Positions 1 through 7,325 are shown, counted from the first letter of the stretch. The stretch: 14,722 bases of DNA from Pontiella desulfatans (GCA_029287275.1 JARFRL010000430.1:1-14722), one strand, 5' to 3'. Numbers and translations are program-made. Notes: generated from the letters alone by a model not told the origin.

Positions 1-747
1 CTCCGGCGTCACCTCGCCGGAAAGCGCGTTCGCCTCCGCCACCACGTTTTCGGGGAACTCCTCCTGGATTCCGGCTTCGCGTAGCAAGCTATCGACGTCG
101 ACGCCCGGCGCGGCCATGTCGCCCAGATCTTCCAGAATGGAACCCTCCAGCGGTTTGAACGGATCGATCCAATTATCCAGCTCCACGAGCACCTTGTGAT
201 TCTCCGCGATGTTTTTGGCGTCTTTGATCCGCACTTCGGGCCGGAACCCCGCGGCGTCGGGAATGATGTAGGAATAGTAGGGGGTGTGTTTGAGCAAACC
301 GACGGTTCTCGTGGTCGCCCGGCTCAGCACTTTGACCACGCGCCCCTCGGCCCGCAGGTCCTTTTGGCCGCGCCGCTCCCGCTGGCGCGCCGCGTATTCG
401 GAGTGGAACACCTCGATCGACACCTTGTCGTTGGGCAGGGCGACGCCGGTGTTGCGGTCGGAGATGTAGATTTCGGATTCGTCTTCGCTATCCGGCACGA
501 AAATCGCGCCGCCTTTAGCCATCATTCGAAGGGTCCCGACCACCTCGTTGGCGACCTCTGGAAGGCCCCAGCGGTTTTTGCGCAGGCGCGCGACTTTTCC
601 CGCGGCCTCGAGTTCGTAGAGGTCGTGCCGAAAGTCGGCGCGCCGACCTTTGGACCCCACGTTCAGCGCGTTCGCGAGTTCGTGTTGTTTCATCGGGCGA
701 TAGCCGGAAGAGGCCATAAATTGGAGGATTTGAGAGTCGAAGCTCAT
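1..747 (-). CDS. rnr: Ribonuclease R, N-terminal part (cut by window edge)
   Basis: RNase R is a processive 3'-to-5' exoribonuclease that degrades structured RNA. Only the first 249 residues are present; the RNB catalytic domain lies beyond the left edge. Visible first is an N-terminal winged-helix segment (about residues 5-62, with LANALNVGSKGRRADFRHDL and ending KNRWGLP). A cold-shock/OB-like segment follows, with VVGTLRMMAKGGAIFVPD, the DKV turn and EGRVVKVLSRATTRTVG. Next comes the second OB region, then the typical linker GVDVDSLLREAGIQEEFP leading into the RNB domain. The ATG at 745-747 is supported by an AAAGGA Shine-Dalgarno at 755-760, seven bases upstream. The gene is divergent from glgA with only 25 bp between start codons, so its promoter must lie in the 5' end of glgA. 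The domain order separates it from RNase II, which lacks the N-terminal winged helix. The family call is firm; the activity cannot be checked here. Confidence 0.9.
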   Translation of the reverse strand, partial: MSFDSQILQFMASSGYRPMKQHELANALNVGSKGRRADFRHDLYELEAAGKVARLRKNRWGLPEVANEVVGTLRMMAKGGAIFVPDSEDESEIYISDRNTGVALPNDKVSIEVFHSEYAARQRERRGQKDLRAEGRVVKVLSRATTRTVGLLKHTPYYSYIIPDAAGFRPEVRIKDAKNIAENHKVLVELDNWIDPFKPLEGSILEDLGDMAAPGVDVDSLLREAGIQEEFPENVVAEANALSGEVTPE

Positions 748-772
748 TCGGTGTTCCTTTATCGTGCTTTAC

Positions 773-2227
773 ATGAAGATTATTTTCGTCAGTAGCGAAA
801 TCGTACCATTCGCCTCGACCGGCGGTCTAGGAGATGTTTGCGCCGCTTTGCCCCAGGCGCTCGTCAAGGAAGGCGTCGAGGTCGTACGGTTCATGCCGCT
901 TTACCAGGATATCGACCGCGAAAAGTTCGCGCTCGAGAAAGTCGACGTCGAGCTCCATATCCCCCTTGGACACGCCTGGTTTCGCGGAAGCGTCTGGAAA
1001 GGCGCGCGCAACGGCGTGGTTACCTACTACGTGCACGGCGCGGAGTTTTTCGACCGGCCGGGGATTTACGGCAACGCGGAGCATGGATACGCGGACAATT
1101 TCGAACGGTTCCTGTTTTTCCAAAAAGCCGTCGTCCGATTGATCGACGACTGGGAGATGAAGCCCGACGTGGTGCACTGCAACGATTGGCAAACGGGCTT
1201 GCTGCCCATGCTGCTGTATCACGGGATCGACGGAACATTCCGCGACGGCCGCGAGAAAACGCTGATGACCATCCATAACCTCGCGCACCAAGGATGGGCG
1301 CCCGCGCAAAAGTTTTACATGACGCAACTGCCCGATAGTTGTTTCACGATGCACACGCTCGAATTTTACGGAGAGATCAACGCGCTTAAAGGCGGCATCG
1401 TCGGCGCGACCGCCATCAACGCGGTGAGCCCGACCTACGCGGAAGAGATTAAGACGCCGGAATTCGGCTGCAAGCTCAACGGCGCGCTGTACCATCGCCA
1501 AGCGGTGCTCTCGGGCATTCTCAACGGCATCGACCACACGCGCTGGAATCCGAAAACCGACACGCACATCGCGGCCAATTATTCCTCCGAGGATTTAAGC
1601 GGCAAAAAGAAGTGCAAAACCGCGCTCCAAACCGCGTGCGGATTCAACCCCGATCCGAAGATTCCTCTGCTCGGAATCATCACGCGGCTTGTCCCGCAAA
1701 AGGGCGTCGATCTGCTCGCGGGCGTCATGGAACGCGTCGTCGCCTCGGGCGCGCGAATCGTCATTCTGGGAACGGGCGACGCGCGGTATGAAGAAGCCTG
1801 CCAGGAGTGGGCGCGGCGATGGCCCGAACAGGTTTGTTCCTGGATGGAGTTCTCGAACGACAAGGCCCACAAAATCGAGGCGGGCGTCGATATGTTTCTG
1901 ATGCCCTCCGAATTCGAGCCCTGTGGACAGAACCAGCTCTACAGCATGCGCTATGGAACCATTCCCGTCGCGCGCGCGGTGGGCGGTCTCGAAGACTCCG
2001 TGATCGATTTCGCGAAAAAGGGCGGCACCGGATTCAAGTTCAAGGAATACACCGCCGACGCGTTTTTCGAATGCCTGGAGCGCGCCTTCGCGGTGTACGA
2101 AAACCGGACGCGTTGGAACGCGCTGATGAAGCGCGCGATGAAACAGGACTTCTCCGTCAAACACATGGCGCGCGACTACGTCGCGCTATACCGAAAAATT
2201 CTATCGACGAATGAAACGGTGGATTGA
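773..2227 (+). CDS. glgA: Glycogen synthase (ADP-glucose type, GT5)
   Basis: Transfers glucose from ADP-glucose to the non-reducing end of an alpha-1,4-glucan in the cytoplasm. The 484 residues match the usual length (about 480). The N-terminal GT5 domain has MKIIFVSSEIVPFAS and GGLGDV, HCNDWQTGLLPMLL, the catalytic-site HNLAHQG (histidine of the HNLAYQG motif) and NGIDHTRWNP. The C-terminal GT-B domain has ITRLVPQKGVDLL (Arg and Lys contacting the nucleotide-sugar) and SEFEPCGQNQLYSMRYGTIP with the conserved Glu, then GGLEDSV. One oddity: the N-terminal K-x-G-G-L motif reads S-T-G-G-L, with Ser15 where the family usually has the ADP-glucose-binding Lys. I chose the ATG at 773 over the GTG at 764 because MKII is the family start; neither has a clear Shine-Dalgarno. 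The 3' end overlaps yraN by 17 bp. No other glycogen genes are in view. Confidence 0.95.
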   Translation: MKIIFVSSEIVPFASTGGLGDVCAALPQALVKEGVEVVRFMPLYQDIDREKFALEKVDVELHIPLGHAWFRGSVWKGARNGVVTYYVHGAEFFDRPGIYGNAEHGYADNFERFLFFQKAVVRLIDDWEMKPDVVHCNDWQTGLLPMLLYHGIDGTFRDGREKTLMTIHNLAHQGWAPAQKFYMTQLPDSCFTMHTLEFYGEINALKGGIVGATAINAVSPTYAEEIKTPEFGCKLNGALYHRQAVLSGILNGIDHTRWNPKTDTHIAANYSSEDLSGKKKCKTALQTACGFNPDPKIPLLGIITRLVPQKGVDLLAGVMERVVASGARIVILGTGDARYEEACQEWARRWPEQVCSWMEFSNDKAHKIEAGVDMFLMPSEFEPCGQNQLYSMRYGTIPVARAVGGLEDSVIDFAKKGGTGFKFKEYTADAFFECLERAFAVYENRTRWNALMKRAMKQDFSVKHMARDYVALYRKILSTNETVD

Positions 2228-2642
2228 AAAGTGGTTCGGAAAGTCCGCCGAACCCGCGCATCTTAAATCGGGGCGCTGGGGCGAACGGCGCGCCGTTCGG
2301 TTTTTAAAGGCCCGCGGCTGGAAGATCGTCGGCGAGCGCGTCCGCGCCGGAAAGCACGACGAGCTGGACGTCATCGCGATGGACGGCGAAGTCCTGGTTT
2401 TCGTCGAAGTCAAAACCCGCAAGAACGAGGACTACGGCCGCCCCTTCGCCGCGGTGAACAAGGAAAAACGAAAACGCCTGTCCCGCGCCGCGATATCGTA
2501 TCTTAAAAAGAAAAACATCAAACCGGATCACATCCGGTTTGATGTCGTCGAGGTGATAGGGGAGCCGGATCGGGGAGAGCCCGAGATCCGCCACATCGAA
2601 AACGCGTTTCCGCTCGATTCCGCCTATCGGCTCTGGTGGTGA
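2211..2642 (+). CDS. yraN: YraN/UPF0102 family nuclease-like protein
   Basis: A 143-residue protein of the YraN (UPF0102) family, a PD-(D/E)XK-type fold related to Holliday-junction resolvases whose cellular role is poorly defined. Visible are G-x-x-G-E-x-x-A at residues 21-28 (GRWGERRA), then DELDVIAMDGEVLVFVEVKTR at 50-70. The last segment carries the nuclease-like acidic residues (Glu51, Asp53) and the E-V-K signature (Glu66, Lys68). The conserved RFDVV follows near residue 108. A basic 20-residue extension precedes the conserved part. The start ATG lies inside the end of glgA in another frame, giving a 17-bp overlap, which suggests co-transcription and translational coupling. The stop is only 6 bp from the stop of the convergent sodN. 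The RFDVV region is encoded by DNA that also forms a perfect hairpin, probably a terminator for the other strand. The family call is firm; the function is not established. Confidence 0.9.
   Translation: MKRWIEKWFGKSAEPAHLKSGRWGERRAVRFLKARGWKIVGERVRAGKHDELDVIAMDGEVLVFVEVKTRKNEDYGRPFAAVNKEKRKRLSRAAISYLKKKNIKPDHIRFDVVEVIGEPDRGEPEIRHIENAFPLDSAYRLWW
2505..2544 (-). terminator. Intrinsic terminator of the rny-upp-sodN operon, inside yraN
   Basis: The arms CATCAAACCGGAT (2516-2528) and ATCCGGTTTGATG (2532-2544) are perfectly complementary over 13 bp with a 3-nt loop. Read on the minus strand, the stem is followed at once by TTTTTCTTTTT (2515-2505), the standard intrinsic terminator layout. It lies about 105 nt past the sodN stop. 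On the plus strand no T-tract follows, so it should not stop the glgA-yraN transcript. The stem falls within the codons for yraN residues around NIKPDHIRFDVV. Confidence 0.82.
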
Positions 2643-2648
2643 CGCGGC

Positions 2649-3089
2649 TTAGTGCTGGTGCTTCTCGCCGAAGTAGGTGTGCTCGAGCGAGTGAATCAAC
2701 TCGGTCAGTTTTTCCACGTTCGCGACATCGGTGGTCTGCTTCGCTTTCATGGAATAAATGATGATCCCATGCAGCGTTTTCAGGTTTTCCTCGTAGTGAT
2801 CCATGTCGGGCTTGATGCGTTGCGCGAGGAAGTAGTTCGCCGTGATCTCGATCAGCTCGTCGGCGTGGTTTTCCTTGTTCATCACCCAGCGCGTCGTTTG
2901 GTTCGCGCTTTGGCCGGCTTCGATCTGCGTCATCGATTTCGCGATGGTCGTGACGTGTTCCTTCATGAGCGCCACTTCAGCCGCGTCATCATAGATGCCG
3001 CAGGGAATCTGGCAGTGCGCCTTCACGCTCGAGACGCCGATCAGCGCGAACAGCACCATAATAGTCATATATTTCGTCGTTCTTTTCAT
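2649..3089 (-). CDS. sodN: Nickel-type superoxide dismutase, Sec-exported
   Basis: A 146-residue protein with a classical Sec signal peptide: basic MKRTTKY, a hydrophobic core, and SSVKA before the predicted cut after Ala24. Cleavage would expose HCQIPCGIYDD as the mature N-terminus. This matches the nickel-hook of NiSOD, H-C-x-x-P-C-G-x-Y, in which His1, Cys2 and Cys6 with backbone nitrogens bind Ni and Tyr9 gates the site. The mature chain of 122 residues, predicted largely helical, is close to the usual size of about 117. In known NiSODs a leader must be removed to free His1; here signal peptidase could do this, placing the enzyme in the periplasm or outside. Positions 3-4 are Gln-Ile rather than the common Asp-Leu. 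Start at 3089 with AAGGAG seven bases upstream. The gene follows upp by 30 bp, probably in one operon. No sodX-like protease or nickel transporter gene is nearby. The family call rests on the hook motif and size; the activity is inferred. Confidence 0.85.
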   Translation of the reverse strand: MKRTTKYMTIMVLFALIGVSSVKAHCQIPCGIYDDAAEVALMKEHVTTIAKSMTQIEAGQSANQTTRWVMNKENHADELIEITANYFLAQRIKPDMDHYEENLKTLHGIIIYSMKAKQTTDVANVEKLTELIHSLEHTYFGEKHQH

Positions 3090-3119
3090 CCGTGCACTCC
3101 TTCGGTTGGGGTTGTTTAT

Positions 3120-3743
3120 TCAAAGCGTGTTGAAAATTCGGTCCCCGGCGTCGCCTAGACCTGGGACGATATATGCGTCTTCATTCAGGTGGTCGTCAAT
3201 AGCGCACGCGAAAATATCGACGTCCGGATGCCCGGCTCGGACCTTTTCAACGCCTTCCGGCGCCGCGATCACGCACAGCATCGAAATGGTTTGAACGCCC
3301 CAGCGCTTGACCAATTCAACGCCTTCGCACGCGGAGCCGCCCGTCGCGAGCATCGGGTCCAACACGAACGCGCGCGCGGGAGGATGCTCCGAGAATTTTT
3401 GATAATATTCCACCGGTTGAAGCGTGTCTTCATCGCGGTAGAACCCGAGGTGCCAGACCTCGGCTTCGGGAATGAGCCGCTGAACCGCCTCGCACATGCC
3501 GAGTCCCGCGCGCAGTATCGGAACGAGTCCGATTCGTCCGTCGACCACGTTGCACGCCGCGCGCGCCAACGGCGTTTCGACGGCAAGCGGCCGTACCGGC
3601 AGGTCCGCGGTGGCTTCGTAGGCTAATAGGAGCGTGAGCCGTTGAATCGCGTCGCGGAAAACGTGGGGCGGGGTGTCCTTCCGGCGGAGCGTCGCGAGGT
3701 GATGCGCCACGAGGGGATGATTCAGCTCTACGACTCGTCCCAT
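3120..3743 (-). CDS. upp: Uracil phosphoribosyltransferase
   Basis: Converts uracil and PRPP to UMP and pyrophosphate, a pyrimidine salvage step in the cytoplasm. The 207 residues match the family (about 208). Visible are IGLVPILRAGLGM (residues 71-83), the tyrosine-rich YRDEDTLQPVEYYQKF, and the PRPP-binding loop DPMLATGGS (129-137). Then come CVIAAPEGV and the C-terminal uracil-site sequence AIDDHLNEDAYIVPGLGDAGDR. The reading frame is open further upstream to 3776, but the ATG at 3741-3743 is preferred. It starts the conserved part and has AAGGAG (3751-3756) seven bases upstream. That Shine-Dalgarno overlaps the rny stop codon, so translation of the two genes is probably coupled. sodN follows 30 bp downstream. 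Confidence 0.96.
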   Translation of the reverse strand: MGRVVELNHPLVAHHLATLRRKDTPPHVFRDAIQRLTLLLAYEATADLPVRPLAVETPLARAACNVVDGRIGLVPILRAGLGMCEAVQRLIPEAEVWHLGFYRDEDTLQPVEYYQKFSEHPPARAFVLDPMLATGGSACEGVELVKRWGVQTISMLCVIAAPEGVEKVRAGHPDVDIFACAIDDHLNEDAYIVPGLGDAGDRIFNTL

Positions 3744-3750
3744 CAAACGG

Positions 3751-3756
3751 CTCCTT
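3751..3756 (-). promoter_or_regulatory. Shine-Dalgarno of upp overlapping the rny stop codon
   Basis: On the minus strand the sequence reads TAAGGAG: the TAA stop of rny (3757-3755) shares two bases with an AAGGAG box seven bases before the upp ATG. This decides the upp start at 3743 and suggests that a ribosome ending rny can reinitiate on upp. Confidence 0.75.
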
Positions 3757-5314
3757 ACTTCGCGTATTCCACGCAACGGGTTTCGCGGATCACCGTCACG
3801 CGCACCGTGCCGGGAATCTTGACTTCCTTGCCGATCTGCTTCGCGATGTTTTTCGCGAGCAATGAAGCGCCGTGATCATTGAATTTTTCAGGTTCCACCA
3901 TGACGCGGACCTCGCGGCCGGCCTGGACGGCGTAACTGCTTTTCACGCCGGCGTATTGATTGGAGATCTTCTCGATCTGTTCGAGACGTTGGATGTAAAG
4001 GTCTGTGGTCTCGGCCCGAGCGCCCGGACGCGCGGCGGTCAAGGCGTCGGCCGCGTCGCACAGCACGGCGTATACCGACTCGCGCTCCATGTCTTCGTGG
4101 TGCGAGCCGACCGCGTTGTAAACGATCCGGTCCTCGCCGTGTTTCCGCATCAGGTTGGCGCCGATCACCGCGTGCCCGCCCTCGACCTCGTGATCGATGG
4201 CTTTTCCGATGTCGTGGAAAATGCCGACGCGTTTGGCGATCTTCGGGTCGAGCCCCATTTCCGTGGCCATCATCGACATGATGTGCGCGGTCTCGATCGA
4301 GTGATCCAGCACGTTCTGCTTGTAGCTCGTGCGGAACTTCAGTTTGCCGAGCGTGTGCACGAGTTCCGGCGCGACGCCGTTGACGCCGAGGTTGAACAGC
4401 GCTTCCTCGCCGGCGTGGCGAATGGTTTCGTCGATTTCCTCGCGGACTTTGGCGACCGTGTCCTCGATGCGCGCCGGGTGAATTCGGCCATCCTCGATGA
4501 GCCGCTCCAGCGCGACGCGGGCGACCTCGCGGCGAATGGGATCGTAGCAGGAGAGAACGACCACTTCCGGCGTCTCGTCGATCAGCACGTTGACGCCGGT
4601 TTCGGCTTCGAAGGATTTTATGTTGCGCCCTTCTTTTCCGATGATGCGACCCTTGATGTCGTCGCTGGCCAGGTTGACGGAACTGGTGGTTATGTCGAAG
4701 ACGGTTTCCGCGGCGTAGCGCTGAATGGCGGTGGCGACGATTTCGCGCGCCTTCTTCTTGGCGTCTTCCTTCGCTTCTTTCTGGATGTTGCGCACGAGTC
4801 CGTTGGCTTCCGCCCGCAGTTCCTCCTCCATGCGCTTCATGATGATTTTCCGAGCTTCATCCTTCGAGAGGGCGGCCGCGTCCTCGACTCGGATCAGCTC
4901 CTGCTCGACGAGCCCGTCCAATTCAGCCCTGCGTTCTTTGAGCTCGTCCTTCTTCTCGCTGATCTCGGTCATGCGGCCGGTGAGTCGCAGTTCCTTGGTG
5001 TTGAGCATCTCGAGTTTGCTGGTGAGGGTTTTCTCGCGTTCCACCACGCGTTTTTCAAGATCCAGAATATCCTTACGCTGCGCGGCCAGATCGCGTTCCG
5101 AGTTTTCGCGGGCGCGCAGAATGGCGTCTTTCGCCTGCACCTTCGCCTCGCGGCGAACGACATCGGCCTCTTTTTGCGCTTCGGCGAGAATCGCCTTGGC
5201 CTGTTTACTCGCCGCGACGGCGTTGGTTTTCGTCAGATAGGCGTTGAAAAAGAAGCCTAAAATCAGAAACCCGAGACCCAGCAGCACGCCTTGTCCGGCG
5301 AATAATTCTTCCAC
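3755..5314 (-). CDS. rny: Ribonuclease Y
   Basis: Membrane-anchored endoribonuclease that starts mRNA decay. From the GTG start it is 519 residues, like Bacillus RNase Y (520). In order: an N-terminal transmembrane segment (about residues 8-25, rich in Leu, Gly and Phe); a long charged coiled coil (about 30-195, rich in Ala, Glu, Lys and Arg); a KH domain with GRIIGKEGRNIKSFE (GxxG loop at about 226-229) and the IDETPEVVVLSCYDPIRREVA stretch; and an HD phosphohydrolase domain. The HD domain has LDHSIETAHI, FHDIGKAIDHE (His367-Asp368) and SHHEDMERES. GTG at 5312-5314 is chosen over ATG at 5330-5332 because GGAGG (5321-5325) sits six bases before it. The ATG has no Shine-Dalgarno and adds only MKRRFT. 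First gene of a probable rny-upp-sodN operon behind the promoter at 5415-5443. Confidence 0.96.
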   Translation of the reverse strand: MEELFAGQGVLLGLGFLILGFFFNAYLTKTNAVAASKQAKAILAEAQKEADVVRREAKVQAKDAILRARENSERDLAAQRKDILDLEKRVVEREKTLTSKLEMLNTKELRLTGRMTEISEKKDELKERRAELDGLVEQELIRVEDAAALSKDEARKIIMKRMEEELRAEANGLVRNIQKEAKEDAKKKAREIVATAIQRYAAETVFDITTSSVNLASDDIKGRIIGKEGRNIKSFEAETGVNVLIDETPEVVVLSCYDPIRREVARVALERLIEDGRIHPARIEDTVAKVREEIDETIRHAGEEALFNLGVNGVAPELVHTLGKLKFRTSYKQNVLDHSIETAHIMSMMATEMGLDPKIAKRVGIFHDIGKAIDHEVEGGHAVIGANLMRKHGEDRIVYNAVGSHHEDMERESVYAVLCDAADALTAARPGARAETTDLYIQRLEQIEKISNQYAGVKSSYAVQAGREVRVMVEPEKFNDHGASLLAKNIAKQIGKEVKIPGTVRVTVIRETRCVEYAK

Positions 5315-5414
5315 GGTGAACCTCCGTTTCATGATAGACCGCGCCCCATGGAAAACCCGACGCGAAGAACCACGTCATGCGGGCGGAACGATCCCCTTGT
5401 TTTTAAGTCGTTAA

Positions 5415-5443
5415 GTTATACTGTGGACACGGAACTTTGTCTA
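5415..5443 (-). promoter_or_regulatory. Sigma70-type promoter for rny-upp-sodN
   Basis: On the minus strand, TAGACA (5443-5438, five of six matches to TTGACA) is followed by a 17-bp spacer and TATAAC (5420-5415, five of six matches to TATAAT). Transcription would start near 5408 and give a leader of about 95 nt before the rny GTG. The box lies just past the fau stop (5453), so rny can be expressed apart from rarA-fau. The 120-bp gap 5333-5452 holds nothing else I can name. Confidence 0.7.
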
Positions 5444-5452
5444 ACGTTCGTT

Positions 5453-6010
5453 TTAAACTTCGAAAATCAACGATTCCGTCACCAGGGCGTCCACCGGCTG
5501 ATCGTGGTGATCGACCGGTATCGCGTCGAGCACTTGAAAATCAAAGGCGACCGCGGCGGAGAAGCCGTGATACGCGTCCAGAAGGCGGTCGTAATATCCG
5601 CCGCCGCGCCCCAGTCGATTGCCTCTTCGGTCAAAAGCGACTCCCGGAACCGCGATCAGATCGATGGATTTCATGGCAACGAGCGGCGCGCGGACGGGCT
5701 CCCGAATTCCGTATTGGCCGCGCGTGAACCGAGTCGACGCGGTGATTTCGGCCATTTCATAGATTTCCAGCTCTCTGTTAAAGACGGGAATCGCGACACG
5801 TTTTCCGGCTTCCCCGCAGATTGGAAGCAACGGATCGAGATTCACTTCGCCGCCGATCGCCAGATATAGACCGACCGTTTCCGCCTTCTTGAAGGCCTCC
5901 AGCGTCTGAAGACGCTCCACCACGCGGGCGCTCCTCGATTCCAGCCACTCGGAATCCAACGTTTTTCTACGCTCGGCGATAGCGCGCCGGATTTCGTTTT
6001 TAGTCCTCAC
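5453..6010 (-). CDS. fau: 5-formyltetrahydrofolate cyclo-ligase
   Basis: ATP-dependent conversion of 5-formyl-THF to 5,10-methenyl-THF, which rescues a folate that otherwise inhibits folate enzymes. The 185 residues are a normal family length. Visible are the N-terminal K-N-E-I-R-R helix, VGLYLAIGGEVNL near residues 46-58, and VAIPVFNRELEIY. Then come the substrate/ATP-site stretch IDLIAVPGVAFDRRGNRLGRGGGYYDRLL, with the hallmark GRGGGYYDR, and the C-terminal VDALVTES. The start is a GTG at 6010 that overlaps the end of rarA by 11 bp. A GAGG/AAGG-type ribosome site precedes it, so the pair is probably translated from one mRNA. 6S RNA is often near this gene in proteobacteria; I could not identify one here. 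Confidence 0.95.
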   Translation of the reverse strand: MRTKNEIRRAIAERRKTLDSEWLESRSARVVERLQTLEAFKKAETVGLYLAIGGEVNLDPLLPICGEAGKRVAIPVFNRELEIYEMAEITASTRFTRGQYGIREPVRAPLVAMKSIDLIAVPGVAFDRRGNRLGRGGGYYDRLLDAYHGFSAAVAFDFQVLDAIPVDHHDQPVDALVTESLIFEV

Positions 6011-7325
6011 GCGCCTTCTTCCTCAACGCGTTCCAGTATTCGATCCTTTTGCGAATGGTTTCCTCGTAGCCCTGATTGGTCGGCTCGTAGTAGATCTTGT
6101 CGGTGGGGACGTATTCCTGATCCACGAAGTGGTCTTCATGCGCGTGCGCGTATTGGTATTTCACGTCGCCTTGGTCCGGCTTGGGGCCACTTTGTAGATG
6201 TTTTGGAACGGGAAGGGTTCGTCCGTTTTCGACGTCGTGGAGCGCGCTGTTGACGGCCGCGTAGGCCGCGTTGCTTTTCGGCGCGCACGCCAGATAGGTC
6301 GTGGCCTGCGACAACGTGATGCGCGCCTCGGGCATGCCGATGAACTCCACCGCCTGCATGGCGGAAACCGCCAGCGTGATTCCGCGCGGGTCCGCGTTGC
6401 CAATGTCCTCGGACGCGAGAATGATGAGGCGCCGGGCGATGAAACGCGGGTCCTCGCCGGCGTAGAGCATTTTCGCCAGCCAATACACCGCGGCGTTGGG
6501 GTCCGAACCGCGCACGCTTTTGATGAACGCCGAGATCGTGTCGTAATGCTCGTCCTCGTCGTGATCGTAGTTCACCGCTTTGCGTTGCACGGACTCCTCG
6601 ATCTCGTGGCGCGTGAGATGAACCAGGCCCGATTCGTCCGGCGGCGTGGTCAGCGCCGCGATTTCCAGCGCGTTGAGCGATCGCCGCGCGTCGCCCTCGC
6701 AAACCGCGGCGAGATGCTCCAACGCTTCATCTTCCGCGGTGACGAGGCCATTGAGTCCCGTCGGCGCCGCGAGCGCCCGGACCAACACCTTGATGATCGC
6801 TTCCTCGGAAAGGGGTTGAAGCTGAAAGATCTGCGAGCGGGAATTGAGCGGGGTGTTGATGAAGAAAAAGGGGTTGTGGGTCGTCGCGCCGATCATGATG
6901 ATGTCGCCGTTTTCAACGTAGGGCAGCAGCACGTCCTGCTGCGATTTGTTGAAACGGTGAATCTCGTCGATGAACAGAATCGTGTCCTGCCCGTTCATTT
7001 TCTTCCAATGGCTCGCGCCTTCGAGAATTTTGCGCAGGATCGCGACGTTCGCCAGCACGCCGCTGGTCCGCTCGAAGCGTCGGTTCGTGGTCGTCGCGAT
7101 GACCTCCGCGAGCGTGGTTTTGCCGCATCCGGGCGGGCCGTACAGGATGACGCTGTTGATCCGGTCCGCCTCGATGGCGCGGCGCAACAGTTTGCCTTCG
7201 CCAAGGATGTGATCCTGCCCGACGATTTCGTCCAGCGTTTTCGGCCGCACGCGCGCGGCCAACGGCGCCGTTCCCGCGCCGGCTTTGGCTCGCGGGGTTT
7301 TGGGTTGATCTCGAAACAGGTCCAT
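6000..7325 (-). CDS. rarA: Replication-associated recombination protein RarA (MgsA), AAA+ ATPase
   Basis: RarA is a clamp-loader-like AAA+ ATPase of the RarA/Mgs1/WRNIP1 family that acts at stalled replication forks. The 441 residues are typical. The N-terminus has PLAARVRPKTLDEIVGQDHI, the Walker A GPPGCGKTT (residues 63-71), Walker B ILFIDEIHRFNKSQQD (116-131), sensor 1 IGATTHNPFF and sensor 2 CEGDARRSLNALE. The C-terminal tetramerisation region has RGSDPNAAVYWLAKMLYAGEDPRFIARRLIILASEDIGNADP, then the usual C-terminal stretch with PKHLQ and YEP. The start ATG gives MDLF, a common RarA N-terminus; no clear Shine-Dalgarno precedes it. It overlaps fau by 11 bp. The promoter is uncertain: a TGCTAAAAT extended -10-like box on the minus strand at 7529-7521 would give a leader of about 190 nt. 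Confidence 0.96.
   Translation of the reverse strand: MDLFRDQPKTPRAKAGAGTAPLAARVRPKTLDEIVGQDHILGEGKLLRRAIEADRINSVILYGPPGCGKTTLAEVIATTTNRRFERTSGVLANVAILRKILEGASHWKKMNGQDTILFIDEIHRFNKSQQDVLLPYVENGDIIMIGATTHNPFFFINTPLNSRSQIFQLQPLSEEAIIKVLVRALAAPTGLNGLVTAEDEALEHLAAVCEGDARRSLNALEIAALTTPPDESGLVHLTRHEIEESVQRKAVNYDHDEDEHYDTISAFIKSVRGSDPNAAVYWLAKMLYAGEDPRFIARRLIILASEDIGNADPRGITLAVSAMQAVEFIGMPEARITLSQATTYLACAPKSNAAYAAVNSALHDVENGRTLPVPKHLQSGPKPDQGDVKYQYAHAHEDHFVDQEYVPTDKIYYEPTNQGYEETIRKRIEYWNALRKKARED

Noticed and set aside
3872..5260. Long plus-strand open frame (462 codons) across rny
   Set aside because: It is antisense to a clearly conserved RNase Y, and its translation is rich in Val, Asp, Phe and Arg as expected of a mirrored high-GC coding frame, with no recognisable domain.
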